From NCBI GenBank assembly GCA_022822495.1, contig JAJEBQ010000045.1, positions 1-49,551 on the forward strand: a stretch of DNA of 49,551 bases, read 5' to 3'. Below the pieces are notes generated by a model, which saw nothing but the letters and a program-made list of their open reading frames with translations, did not search any database and was not told the origin of the DNA. Source of the DNA: Paracoccaceae bacterium (GTDB taxonomy: Bacteria; Pseudomonadota; Alphaproteobacteria; Rhodobacterales; Rhodobacteraceae). Within the stretch, counting starts at the first letter, position 1. Each line of letters starts with the position of its first letter. A program made the translations under genes and the position numbers. Shown here piece after piece: positions 18,778 through 28,553 of the stretch.

Positions 18778-21102
18778 ATGAGTGTTTATAAGGCAAAACC
18801 AAATATTCACCATGATTCTGCTAGGCTTCATGTAACTGGGGAAGCGCAATATGTTGATGATTTGGCATCAACTGAAGGAACTCTCCACTTGGCTTTTGGC
18901 CTGTCGAAAACAGCGAGTGGAAAGATCAAGACAATCAATTTGGGACAGGTCAAACAATCTGAAGGTGTGATTAAAGTCATTCTGGCTTCAGACCTGCCGG
19001 CAGCCAATGATGTATCACCCTCACCTTTTTGGGAACCTTTGCTTGCCGTGGACATGGTTGAGTACGTAGGACAACCAATATTTATAGTTGTTGCTGATAC
19101 CAACTTGAATGCCAGAAAGGCCGCCCGCAAAGCAAAAATTGAAATCGAAGAACACAAACCCCTCTTGACCATTGATGAAGCACTTGCTGAAGAAACTTTC
19201 TTTGAGGAGCCTCTCACATATAAAAATGGTGACCCTGATAGTGCCATTAAATCGTCACCAAGGAAAGTTTCGGGTGAAATCGAAATCGGGGGGCAGGAGC
19301 ATTTTTATCTCGAAGGTCAGGTTGCCATAGCAATTCCACAGGAAAACGGGGGTATGCTGATCTATTCCTCAACCCAACATCCGTCCGAAATTCAACATAA
19401 AGTTGCAGACGCCTTAGGGGTTCCCATGAATTTCGTCAGAGTAGAGGTTCGCAGGATGGGTGGTGGATTTGGGGGTAAGGAAAGTCAAGCCAACGCTCTC
19501 GCCTGCTCTTGTGCGATTGCAGCCAGGATGACAGGGAAACCTTGTCGCTTTCGCTATGACCGTGATGATGATTTTTTGATTACTGGCAAAAGGCATGATT
19601 TTCGGATCAAATATCAAGTTGGATTCGACCCAAGGGGTAAGATAAATGGTATTATCATTGAACAATATGTTCGTTGTGGGTGGTCCCTTGACTTGTCCTT
19701 CCCCGTATCTGATAGGGCCATGCTCCATTCGGACAATACCTATTTTCTGCCAGCATCAAAAATCACTTCCTACCGGTTGAAAACGAATACACAATCAGCA
19801 ACAGCCTTTCGTGGCTTCGGCGGACCGCAGGGAATGCTCGGAATTGAGAGGGTCATTGATCATATTGCCCATGACCTCAAGAAAGATCCCCTGGAAGTTA
19901 GAAAGGTTAATTTTTATGCCCCGCCCCATGCTGTTTCGCACCAGAAAACCCATTATGGAATGGAAGTTGAAGACTGTATCATCAACGAAATAGTTGATGA
20001 GTTGGCAATGACTTCAGATTATCATCAACGAAGAAGGGAGATCAGGGAATGGAACGAGAAAAATCATCTTCTTAAACGAGGTATTGCTCTTAGTCCTGTA
20101 AAATTCGGAATTTCATTCACCCTAACCCATCTCAACCAGGCAGGTTCACTTGTTCATGTCTATCAAGATGGCTCCATTCATTTGAACCATGGTGGCACAG
20201 AGATGGGTCAGGGCCTGATGATCAAGATTGCCCAGGTTGCAGCCAATACTTTCGGTCAATCTGTTGATGCTGTAAGAATTTCACCAGCTGATACCGAAAA
20301 AGTACCTAATACGTCGGCTACAGCAGCGTCATCTGGAACTGATATTAATGGCATGGCAACCAAGATTGCCTGCGACAAGATAGTTCGGCGATTGATAGAT
20401 TTTTTAGGTCAACGGCATCAATCTAAACCTGAAGAAGTGCTTTTTGAACATGGTGAATTCAAAGTTAAAAATGAAACCTATTCCTTTCGTGAAGTCATCA
20501 AAGATGCCTATATGAATAGGGTGGCACTTTCAGCAACTGGTTTTTACAAAACCCCCAAATTACATTGGGACCGAAAAATTGGCAAAGGGCGACCGTTTTT
20601 TTACTTTGCTTATGGAGCGGCTGTTTCCGAGGTGATCATTGATGTTCTGACCGGTGAAAACAGATTGCTCAGGGCCGACATAATCCATGATGTTGGAAAT
20701 TCATTAAACCCGGCCATTGATCTAGGCCAGATAGAAGGTGGCTTTGTGCAGGGATATGGCTGGTTGACAACTGAAGAACTCTATTGGGATGACAAGGGTT
20801 TTCTCCGAACACATGCACCTTCCACCTATAAAATACCTGCCTGTCGAGATCGACCAGTGGATATGAGGGTGAAACTTTGGGAGAAAGGTTGGAACAGGGA
20901 AGAGACCATCTTTAATTCCAAAGCCGTTGGTGAACCCCCCTTGATGTTGGGTATTTCGGTATTTCTGGCAATTTCTGATGCCATTGCCTCAATGACTGGC
21001 ATTTATCCTGCCCTTGATGCACCAGCTACCCCAGAATGTATTCTTAAAACCTTAACCCAGAATTATCAGGTTCCCTTTGACTTTCAATCTGGAAGAAATT
21101 GA
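18778..21102 (+). CDS. xdhB: Xanthine dehydrogenase large, molybdopterin-binding subunit
   Basis: XdhB holds the molybdenum cofactor that hydroxylates hypoxanthine and xanthine. The 774-residue length is typical. Visible family blocks are GGGFGGKESQ (about 223-232), the substrate-arginine block AFRGFGGPQGM (about 342-352), the cofactor loop HGGTEMGQGL (about 475-484), TYKIPACRDRP and the catalytic glutamate in KAVGEPPLMLG (about 720-730). It begins directly after the xdhA stop, and its 3' end overlaps the start of xdhC by 26 bp, so the three genes are one operon. Confidence 0.93.
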   Translation: MSVYKAKPNIHHDSARLHVTGEAQYVDDLASTEGTLHLAFGLSKTASGKIKTINLGQVKQSEGVIKVILASDLPAANDVSPSPFWEPLLAVDMVEYVGQPIFIVVADTNLNARKAARKAKIEIEEHKPLLTIDEALAEETFFEEPLTYKNGDPDSAIKSSPRKVSGEIEIGGQEHFYLEGQVAIAIPQENGGMLIYSSTQHPSEIQHKVADALGVPMNFVRVEVRRMGGGFGGKESQANALACSCAIAARMTGKPCRFRYDRDDDFLITGKRHDFRIKYQVGFDPRGKINGIIIEQYVRCGWSLDLSFPVSDRAMLHSDNTYFLPASKITSYRLKTNTQSATAFRGFGGPQGMLGIERVIDHIAHDLKKDPLEVRKVNFYAPPHAVSHQKTHYGMEVEDCIINEIVDELAMTSDYHQRRREIREWNEKNHLLKRGIALSPVKFGISFTLTHLNQAGSLVHVYQDGSIHLNHGGTEMGQGLMIKIAQVAANTFGQSVDAVRISPADTEKVPNTSATAASSGTDINGMATKIACDKIVRRLIDFLGQRHQSKPEEVLFEHGEFKVKNETYSFREVIKDAYMNRVALSATGFYKTPKLHWDRKIGKGRPFFYFAYGAAVSEVIIDVLTGENRLLRADIIHDVGNSLNPAIDLGQIEGGFVQGYGWLTTEELYWDDKGFLRTHAPSTYKIPACRDRPVDMRVKLWEKGWNREETIFNSKAVGEPPLMLGISVFLAISDAIASMTGIYPALDAPATPECILKTLTQNYQVPFDFQSGRN

Positions 21103-22024
21103 ACAACAGGTATCAGAACACGAAGAATTAATTCGTGTTCTGATAGTATCTACCAATGGTTCCACCCCTCGTGAATCGGGTACAAGAATGCTGGTTTGGC
21201 ATGAGGGTCAGAAAGGAACCATCGGCGGGGGTGCTCTGGAATATAAGATACAAGCCATTTGCCGAAGCAGATTGGTCGATGGCATTCATGACCCCCAAGT
21301 GATTTCACAACCCCTTGGACCTGGTTTGGGTCAGTGCTGTGGAGGGCATGTCAAGTTTGTTCTAGAGTATTTTAACAAGGGCATGGTAGGGGAAATCAAG
21401 ACTAAACTAATTGACTTGGAAATTTACGAAAGACCTGTTCAAAAGGCTAAAGAAAGTATTCGCAAAGACAATCACCCTTCTCCACTGGAGTTACCCTTTA
21501 TACATAAGGGGTGGCTGACTGAAAAGTTGGTCATTACAAAGGAACATCTCTGGGTTTTTGGGGCCGGACATGTTGGCACTGCTATCGTGAATCTCGTTTC
21601 CAATCTTCCTACATTTGAAATAACCTGGATTGATTTTCATGAGGACAGGTTCCCACCACAGATACCAGATGGTGTGAAAAAACTTATAGCATCCAATCCG
21701 GATCAACTCACAAAGTATGCTCCTCAAGGCGGCTTTTTTCTTGTCCTTACACATTCACATGACTTGGATCTTAAAATAATGGAAGGGCTGTTAAGAAGGG
21801 ATTTCAGATATCTTGGGTTAATAGGTTCAAAAACTAAATGGGTGAGGTTTCAAAAGAGATTACGCAGTTTGGGAATTCAGCAAGAGGTAATGCTTAGGGT
21901 TAAGTGCCCGATCGGGAATAAAGACTTGGGTAAACATCCCTGGCAAATAGCCATTGGAGTTTCAGAAGAATTATTAGTAAATATAAAACAAAAAATGTTA
22001 TTAAATTTGAATCCTTCTAACTAA
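21077..22024 (+). CDS. xdhC: Xanthine dehydrogenase accessory protein XdhC
   Basis: XdhC binds and sulfurates the molybdenum cofactor before it is inserted into XdhB. The 315-residue product has the N-terminal XdhC/CoxI segment (VSTNGSTPRESGTRM, GTIGGGALEY, LGQCCGGHVKF) and the C-terminal Rossmann domain (LWVFGAGHVGTAIV, LTHSHDLDL, YLGLIGSKTKW). The only suitable start is a TTG at 21077 within the end of xdhB, which implies translational coupling. It is the last gene of the metabolic block: the accessory island starts 125 bp later. Confidence 0.9.
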   Translation: MTFNLEEIEQQVSEHEELIRVLIVSTNGSTPRESGTRMLVWHEGQKGTIGGGALEYKIQAICRSRLVDGIHDPQVISQPLGPGLGQCCGGHVKFVLEYFNKGMVGEIKTKLIDLEIYERPVQKAKESIRKDNHPSPLELPFIHKGWLTEKLVITKEHLWVFGAGHVGTAIVNLVSNLPTFEITWIDFHEDRFPPQIPDGVKKLIASNPDQLTKYAPQGGFFLVLTHSHDLDLKIMEGLLRRDFRYLGLIGSKTKWVRFQKRLRSLGIQQEVMLRVKCPIGNKDLGKHPWQIAIGVSEELLVNIKQKMLLNLNPSN

Positions 22025-22149
22025 CCAGGAAATAATATCCGTTCGAGATTTAGCTTTTTTACCCTAATTGAAGTTGAGTTCACAGGCAGGTTACCACTAA
22101 GTAGTAATGAAATTGTGCCAAAGGTGACTTCTTGTAGAGATGCGTTTGT

Positions 22150-23222
22150 ATGCCTTTAAACAGAAAAACCCTTAAAGTTTTTGATTTCTTCGCAGGATGT
22201 GGAAGCACAAGTTGTGGGTTTCAAACCTCAGGAATGAAAATTGTGTATGCTCTTGACCAAGATAATAATGCATTATCAAGTTTCAAAACAAATTTTCCCA
22301 ATGCACAGGCGGACCTAATTGATATCGGTAAAACCAATATCGAATATATAAAGAAAATAGTAAAAAATCATTCCGATCCTGTTTTATTCAGCGGGTGTGC
22401 ACCTTGCCAACCGTTTTCAAATCAAAACACCTTACGCCCAGACCAAAATAAGGATGATAGGTACCCACTTCTTTCTTATTTCGGAATTATTGTGGAAAAC
22501 TGTTTACCAGATCTTGTTTTCTTAGAAAATGTTCCTGGTTTGCAGAAATTTTATGCCGAAAATCAAATTTTCAGAGGTTTGTACAAAAATTGGAGAAAAT
22601 GGAATATAAATACTCATTTAAACCAATAAAACTAGCAAAATATGGTGTGCCCCAATGTTGTCGAAGACTTATATTGATAGCTAGTCGTCATGGTAAAATC
22701 AATTTTCCGAGGGAGTCCCATGGTTCAGGTACACATAATAAAAATTACACTTCAGTCAGAGACACTATCGCATATTTACCTCCAATTGAAGCAGGTGAAA
22801 CACATCCCTCAATACCAAACCATCAAGCTGCTAAACTTTCATTATTTAATTTGAAGCGAATTAATGCAACTCCTGAAGGAGGCGGAAACAAAAATTGGAC
22901 TGAACATCTAAAATTGGATTGCCATAAACATTTTGAGGGTTATAGCGATGTTTATGGTCGGATGAGCTGGGATAAACCCGCATCTGGCCTTACTACTAGG
23001 TGTATAAGTTATTCGAACGAACGCTTTGGACACCCCGAGCAAAATCGATCACTAAGTATTCGGGAAGCGGCTTGTTTGCAAACATTTCCTGAGGATTTTC
23101 TATTTCAGGGAAGCATGGGGTCAATGGCACGACAAATCGGAAATGCCATTCCTCCACTTTTGGCAAAAGTTATTGGATTGCATTTCATCGCGCATTTGAG
23201 AGATGCAAGAAGGTTAACTTGA
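22150..23222 (+). pseudogene. DNA (cytosine-5) methyltransferase, copy 1, frameshifted
   Basis: This gene would encode a 357-residue C5-cytosine methyltransferase. Motif I is FDFFAGCGSTSCGF near the start, motif IV is APCQPF with the catalytic cysteine at residue 86, motif VI is FLENVPG, and motif X is GNAIPPLLAKVIG. The frame breaks at a run of five A (22585-22589) that is one base short; the second part continues in another frame through 23222. Comparison with the homologue at 31396-32478 shows the break directly. Motif VIII also reads VPQCCRR where the homologue has VPQTRRR, so a conserved arginine is lost. Both point to real decay rather than a read error, though the latter is possible. 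The stop overlaps the ATG of the next gene (TGATG). Confidence 0.85.
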
Positions 23223-26164
23223 TGGCAAAATTCAAAGCTCGTGCACGTACACTTGATATGCTCGGAAGGCAGCAAATAGCAGGTATACCAACTGCAATCA
23301 GCGAACTCTTCAAAAATGCATATGATGCATATGCTGACAAAGTCGAAATCGATTATTTTAGAACTGATTGTCTTTTTGTCCTAAGAGATGATGGTATCGG
23401 AATGAGTAAAAAAGATTTTATATCTCGTTGGCTTACTATTGGAACGGAAAGCAAATTTGACCCTGGGTTAATACCTATTAAAGACCCAGATAAGGAAGTG
23501 CGACCACTACTAGGTGAAAAAGGTGTGGGTCGGCTTTCTATCGCTACTATAGGACCACAATTACTGGTATTAACACGACCAAAAGTAAGCAATATGAATT
23601 CTTCCTATTTGACGGCCGCATTTGTTAATTGGAGAGTTTTTGAATGGCCTGGAATTAACCTTGAAGATATAAATGTCCCACTTAGATCATTTTCGTCAGG
23701 CACCTTGCCTTCAAAAGATGATGTCAAAGAAATGGTAGAAGAATTTCGTCAGAGCATCAAACAATCAAAAGGTTATGTTGAAGTTGATTTACTCCAATCG
23801 CTTTTCAAAGAACTTGAAGAGTTTGATATAGATCCGCAAGATATTGACTCATACCTGAATGAACCTTCGCTCAAAGGTAATTCTAATGGAACTCATTTCA
23901 TAATTAAACCTGTATCACCTCTACTGGTAGAAGATATTGATGGAGATACCACTATTGGTGGTAAAAATATTACGAAAAAGGCTACACCGCTAAAAAAAGC
24001 TTTATTGGGGTTTAGTAACTCCATGACTACACCCTCAGACACACTTATTAAAACAGCTTTCAGAGATCACAAGACAGAAGAAACTTTTGATGATCTAATT
24101 GCAGAAGAGGAATTTTTTACTCAAGAAGAATTTCAAAATTCTGATCACAGAATTCAGGGGGAAATTGATGAGTTTGGTCAATTCAAAGGGGTAATTACTA
24201 TCTACGGCGAAGAGATATCTGATCATGTTATCCCTTGGGGTGGTGCCCAAGGCAAACATATAAAATGCGGTCCATTTAAAATTGATTTTGCTACTTTTGA
24301 GGGCGAAAATAGACATTCTACAATTCCTTTTGAAGAACACATAAGATTGTCTGCAAAGACAGAACAATTGGGTGGTCTTTATATATATCGAAACGGAATT
24401 CGAATATTGCCCTATGGTGATACTGATTTTGATTGGTTAGATATTGAACTCAGAAGGTCAAAGAGTGCTTATTACTATTATTTTTCGCACCGAAAAATGT
24501 TTGGAACTGTCACCATTGATTCAGATAAGAATAGTGCCTTGCAGGAGAAAGCAGGTAGAGAGGGATTTCAAAAGAATTTTGCATACCGTCAGTTCAAATC
24601 AATTCTTGAAAACCTTTTTATACAATTAGCAGCAGATTTTTTTAGAGAAGAAGGAATACACACCGAAATATTTAACAAAAGAAAGAAAGAACTTACCAAG
24701 GAGGAGGAATTAAGAAAAAAAAGAGAGAGACTAGTTTCTGAAAGGAGAAAAAAATTTGAGAACGAATTGAATTTATTCTTTGAACGCGTTAAGAGCAATG
24801 AACCACATAATGAAGCCACTTCCATCTTTGATCACTTGTCAAATAATTTAAAATCATCAAGACCATTGGAAGCAAACAAAATTATTTCCCTAGAAAGCAA
24901 AGCAAAAGAAGAACTTAGGATCTTAGAATCCCGTTATAAATTGTCACGTCCAAGAGTCGGATTGAAAAAGGCATTAATCAGACATTGGGAAATTTATAAA
25001 ATTGAATTCTTATCGCTTCAAGAGAATGTATTTATTCCTTTAAGTAAAAATCTTAACGAATTGATTGATGAAGAATTAAATAAATCTTCAATCTCACTTG
25101 AAAGACGGGTCAGGACAGAAGCGGTACTGGATGAACTTGGACGTGAAGTGAGGAGGAAAGTTGGTAAATCTGGAAAAGCAATTAATATTGAAACTAAGTC
25201 TATTGCCGAAAAAGCAAAAATAGCCGCAAGAAATTCATTGAATACTGTTGAGGGGGAATTCAAAGAGGTAATAAGCAACCTTCAAAGGCTAGATTTGACA
25301 GAAATGTCCAACGAGGATTTTGTTGAAACTCGAGATGATTTAGAGATGAGGATATTGAATGTTACTGAAGAACAAAATAAAATGCTAGAATCAATCCTAG
25401 AGCAACTAAAATCAATAGATTTGACCGGAGAAAATTCTGCAAGTGATTATTTAATGGCGATTGAACAACGGAATATTTTACTTGAGGAGGAAGCAGAAGT
25501 TGATGCTCAGTTGGTGCAATTGGGAATGGCTATAGAAATAATTAATCATGAATTTTCAGGGACAGTAAGATCAATAAGAAAGGGGTTGCGCAAACTAAAG
25601 GCATGGGCAGATATTAACGAAGGATTAGTTGATTTATACCAAGACATTAGAACTAGTTTTGATCATCTAGATAGTTATTTAACACTATTCACTCCTCTAC
25701 AAAGGAGGCTTCAAAGACATGCGGTTGAATTACATGGATCCGAAATTCGAGATTTCATAAAGGATTTGTTTAAAGCACGTTTGGCTCGTCATAATATATC
25801 AATAAATACTTCAAAATCATTTTCTTCATCCAAAATTTATAGCTACCCATCAAGTATCTATCCAGTGTTTGTTAACCTAATAGACAATTCAATATTTTGG
25901 TTGTCACAAATGAATCCTAAAATTGAAAGAAATATTGGGCTAAATGAGCAAGAAGGAGTCTTGTGTGTTTCAGATTCTGGCCCCGGAATTGATATCCGCG
26001 ACAGGGAGGCTATTTTTGAATTTGGGTTTAGTAGAAAACCTGGTGGGAGTGGTATGGGATTATACATTAGCCGAGAAACTTTACGAAAAGTTGGGTTTGA
26101 CTTACAACTTATTGAAAGGGATGAAGGAACCACATTTGGGTTAATTCCAATGACAGAAACGTAA
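23222..26164 (+). CDS. Dual GHKL protein: HSP90/MORC-like ATPase fused to a histidine-kinase-like module
   Basis: The 980-residue product opens with a GHKL ATPase of the HSP90/MutL/MORC type: N-box E28 and N32 in ISELFKNAYDAY, DDGIGM at about 56-61, and GEKGVGRLS at about 98-106. A middle region of unknown fold (about 130-480) may include an S5-like transducer. A strongly charged coiled coil rich in K, E and R follows (about 480-600), then a long helical stretch. The C-terminus resembles a sensor kinase: an H-box-like AIEIINHEFSG with His776, then a second GHKL ATPase with NLIDNSIFWL, VSDSGPGI and GGSGMGLYIS. No membrane segment is visible, so it is cytoplasmic. The ATG overlaps the methyltransferase stop by 1 bp, and the receiver-like gene follows after 8 bp. 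Role inferred: an ATP-driven sensor in a methylation-linked defence or regulatory system. Confidence 0.85.
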   Translation: MAKFKARARTLDMLGRQQIAGIPTAISELFKNAYDAYADKVEIDYFRTDCLFVLRDDGIGMSKKDFISRWLTIGTESKFDPGLIPIKDPDKEVRPLLGEKGVGRLSIATIGPQLLVLTRPKVSNMNSSYLTAAFVNWRVFEWPGINLEDINVPLRSFSSGTLPSKDDVKEMVEEFRQSIKQSKGYVEVDLLQSLFKELEEFDIDPQDIDSYLNEPSLKGNSNGTHFIIKPVSPLLVEDIDGDTTIGGKNITKKATPLKKALLGFSNSMTTPSDTLIKTAFRDHKTEETFDDLIAEEEFFTQEEFQNSDHRIQGEIDEFGQFKGVITIYGEEISDHVIPWGGAQGKHIKCGPFKIDFATFEGENRHSTIPFEEHIRLSAKTEQLGGLYIYRNGIRILPYGDTDFDWLDIELRRSKSAYYYYFSHRKMFGTVTIDSDKNSALQEKAGREGFQKNFAYRQFKSILENLFIQLAADFFREEGIHTEIFNKRKKELTKEEELRKKRERLVSERRKKFENELNLFFERVKSNEPHNEATSIFDHLSNNLKSSRPLEANKIISLESKAKEELRILESRYKLSRPRVGLKKALIRHWEIYKIEFLSLQENVFIPLSKNLNELIDEELNKSSISLERRVRTEAVLDELGREVRRKVGKSGKAINIETKSIAEKAKIAARNSLNTVEGEFKEVISNLQRLDLTEMSNEDFVETRDDLEMRILNVTEEQNKMLESILEQLKSIDLTGENSASDYLMAIEQRNILLEEEAEVDAQLVQLGMAIEIINHEFSGTVRSIRKGLRKLKAWADINEGLVDLYQDIRTSFDHLDSYLTLFTPLQRRLQRHAVELHGSEIRDFIKDLFKARLARHNISINTSKSFSSSKIYSYPSSIYPVFVNLIDNSIFWLSQMNPKIERNIGLNEQEGVLCVSDSGPGIDIRDREAIFEFGFSRKPGGSGMGLYISRETLRKVGFDLQLIERDEGTTFGLIPMTET

Positions 26165-26172
26165 GTGATATA

Positions 26173-27729
26173 ATGAGTAGTATAACAGAGCGCTTTATTC
26201 AAACTGCGGTAATTGTTGACAACGAGGCTTCAACAAACCAAGATGAAGATAAACCCAAAGCAAATCTGCTAAAACCAAATAGAAAGACCGGTCTTTCCAA
26301 GGTTAAAAATAATAAATTTGAAGAAAAGAGCTCTAACTGCTCCCTTGATGCAATAAAAATTATGAATTCCTTTTCTGAGTTGGGTATAATATGTGGTGTA
26401 GTTGATCCCACTGGCGCAATACAACAAACTGTAAAGAAAGCAGATATTGTGGTTTTGGATTGGTATTTGAAAGACAGAAGTTACGTTGATACACTAAAAA
26501 TTCTCAATGATCTAGTGGAAAATAGTACCTCTTTAAGACTTATCGCTATTTATACTGGTGATCATGAACTAGAAAGAATTACAAAGAAGATATACAGTGC
26601 ATTAGATGAGTTAAACCTTTCACCAAAAAATCAATCAGCCACTGAACTAATATATCAGTATGGCTGTGTAGTTGTTTATAATAAATTTGGCGGTGTTAGA
26701 AGATTCGACAAAAACGTGAGAGATAGAAGTGTTTCAGGAACCGACCTCCCGAATAGGCTATTAAGGGACTTTTCAAAGATGACAGAGGGATTGCTCCCAA
26801 ATTTGGTTCTTACTTCATTAGCTGCGGTTCGTGAGGAAACTTACAAGATATTAGAACGTTTTAGTAAAGATTTGGATCCAGCTTATCTAACCCAAATCGC
26901 TCTATTTTCTAGAAATGAACGCGAAGATTCTGAGCAACAAATTGTAAATCTTATAGCAGAAGAAATTCGTGGGATAATGTCCAATGATATTAACCTCAAA
27001 TCACCGGCTGGAAAAGAAGCAATTGAAAATTGGGTACACCAAAAACACGGAGTTAATCAGAACTACTTTCAATTTGAAAATAAACCGATTGAACCTGAGA
27101 AAATTATTGGTCTAATAAACCACGGAATAAGTTCTGATAAAATAAATATCGAAAACTTAAGTACGAAGAAGAAGTACAAAGAACTCACAAATATATTTTC
27201 AAACCATTCGAGTACAGATGCAAATAATCAACTTGACGAACGTTTGGCATGGTTAATGAGTTATAGGACAGTTATGGACATAAACTCACATCCACCTACA
27301 TTGTGGCTTGGCACTGTAGTTACCGATGAATTTAATGAATATTTATTGTGTATTAAACCCCGTTGTGACGCTGTAAGGATTGAAAAAAATGCAAACAAGA
27401 TTTCATACCTTTTCCTAAGATTGGTCGAACCAAAAAATAATGCAAACACCTCAATAGTAGTTAAGACAATTGATAATTCTTATAAGTTGAGACAGGTAGA
27501 TTTAGAAAACTTTTGTACTATAAAATTTAAACCTTCTCTAGGAAAAAATAAAGTTGAGGCAAATGATTTAGATTTCATAAGTACCGGAGGTAAATATTAT
27601 AGGTGGATGGGAGAACTAAATACAGAGTTTGCTCACCATATTGCAAATAAGGTTGCCGGAAAGTTAGGTCGTGTTGCGTTGTCAGTTGAGTCAAAATGGA
27701 TTGGTGAAACCATAAAACGAATTAAATAA
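26173..27729 (+). CDS. Receiver-like protein with a large unidentified C-terminus, partner of the dual GHKL kinase
   Basis: The 518-residue product begins like a response-regulator receiver: TAVIVDNEA (acidic pocket), a strand-end KADIVVLDWYLKD whose Asp96 would be the phosphoacceptor, and RLIAIYTG for the conserved threonine. A charged linker of about 45 residues is inserted after the first strand, which is unusual. Residues 190-518 match no DNA-binding, nuclease or protease motif that I recognise. Near the C-terminus are WLGTVVTDEFNEYLLCIKP and a conserved-looking RCDAVRI. The start ATG lies 8 bp after the kinase stop, so the two are co-transcribed. Inference: the kinase module phosphorylates this protein, whose C-terminus is the output. 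No second copy of this gene is seen near the duplicated module. Confidence 0.7.
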   Translation: MSSITERFIQTAVIVDNEASTNQDEDKPKANLLKPNRKTGLSKVKNNKFEEKSSNCSLDAIKIMNSFSELGIICGVVDPTGAIQQTVKKADIVVLDWYLKDRSYVDTLKILNDLVENSTSLRLIAIYTGDHELERITKKIYSALDELNLSPKNQSATELIYQYGCVVVYNKFGGVRRFDKNVRDRSVSGTDLPNRLLRDFSKMTEGLLPNLVLTSLAAVREETYKILERFSKDLDPAYLTQIALFSRNEREDSEQQIVNLIAEEIRGIMSNDINLKSPAGKEAIENWVHQKHGVNQNYFQFENKPIEPEKIIGLINHGISSDKINIENLSTKKKYKELTNIFSNHSSTDANNQLDERLAWLMSYRTVMDINSHPPTLWLGTVVTDEFNEYLLCIKPRCDAVRIEKNANKISYLFLRLVEPKNNANTSIVVKTIDNSYKLRQVDLENFCTIKFKPSLGKNKVEANDLDFISTGGKYYRWMGELNTEFAHHIANKVAGKLGRVALSVESKWIGETIKRIK

Positions 27730-28134
27730 TCTTATACCAAAGTTAGCTCAAAACAACCGATACCTAATTTAAATCGAGTGTACAGGACTTTCTCACGCTT
27801 AATTTAATTCTCCCCGTTTTATCCACTGTACTGGTTCTCTTTTTGAATTGAAAGCCAAGCTTGACACAAATAATTTACGAACGATACAACTGGCTGGTGC
27901 TCGTGGTGCTTTATCTGCATCTGGAGATACAGGTTCCCCGGGGTATAACATAAATTGTTATGTCTCACAATAAATCGTCATGTAACCCCAGTTTTTTATC
28001 ACATTAATTCAACGCCGATGTGCTGATAAATTGAATGCATTTGAGAATGCATCTTCTTTCCTTTCTAAACCGTCTCTTTGTGAAGGAGCTAAGACGGGGT
28101 CATCATCCTTTCTGTCACGGGGAGGCCGGGATAA
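27730..28134. other. Intergenic region after the three-gene module, no gene seen
   Basis: These 405 bases separate the receiver-like gene from GC-rich mobile DNA. Composition changes to GC-rich towards the right side. A short open stretch near 27840-27960 has no start or recognised relative. I see no terminator with a clear T-run. Confidence 0.4.
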
Positions 28135-28386
28135 ATGTCCATACCGGCAAGGGAGTCACCCTCAAGCAGGGGCTTCGGCCTGACCCTGTCTGGTTATTGT
28201 GACACCAAGTGCCGGTGGAACGTGTCCCACCTTCATTACCCCAATAGGGCGGCGTATCGGGACGGGCGAAGGAAGGACATCAAGCCAATTTGCGGTACCA
28301 AAAACGACCGGGAAAGGGAAAAGGTCACCGCCAGGACGAAAAAGCATGAAAAAAATTGTCTCCCTACTGCCGAAATAATGTGAAAA
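28135..28386 (+). pseudogene. Possible 5' part of a mobile-element ORF interrupted by the group II intron
   Basis: An ORF from the ATG at 28135 reads to the inferred intron edge with one change of frame at a run of seven A (28348-28354). If the intron 28387-30375 is removed, the sequence joins without a stop to the ORF ending at 30620. The first part contains a CDTKC motif and many basic residues but is not a family I recognise. Composition is GC-rich, like the intron and ISNCY element and unlike the host genes. This is an inference from frame continuity and weak on its own. Confidence 0.3.
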
Positions 28387-28508
28387 GTAGAGTCGGGGGG
28401 AGACGCGTTCTTATTTAGGTTCGGAGGGTGTCAGTTTGCCGGTGGCTTTCGCCCTATACCGGTGCCTCAATTCCTTACCTTATCAGCGTTTCCTTGCCCC
28501 CGCTCGTC

Positions 28509-28542
28509 AAACCGAGCGTGCGGATTTCCCGCACTCGGCTTT
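28509..28542 (-). ncRNA. Group II intron domain V
   Basis: On the minus strand this 34-nt hairpin reads AAAGCCGAGTGCGGGAAATC and then CGCACGCTCGGTTT. It has a GAAA tetraloop flanked by a GC-rich stem and the bulged lower stem typical of the catalytic domain V of bacterial group II introns. It lies just after the end of the maturase frame, the expected position. The AGC catalytic triad region is present, so this RNA element looks intact. Confidence 0.85.
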
Positions 28543-28553
28543 CCTCTGGAATA

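Noticed and set aside
22585-22600. Programmed frameshift joining the two parts of methyltransferase copy 1
   Set aside because: The site is only AAAAAT with no slippery heptamer or following structure seen, the family is not known for it, and copy 2 is uninterrupted at this place.
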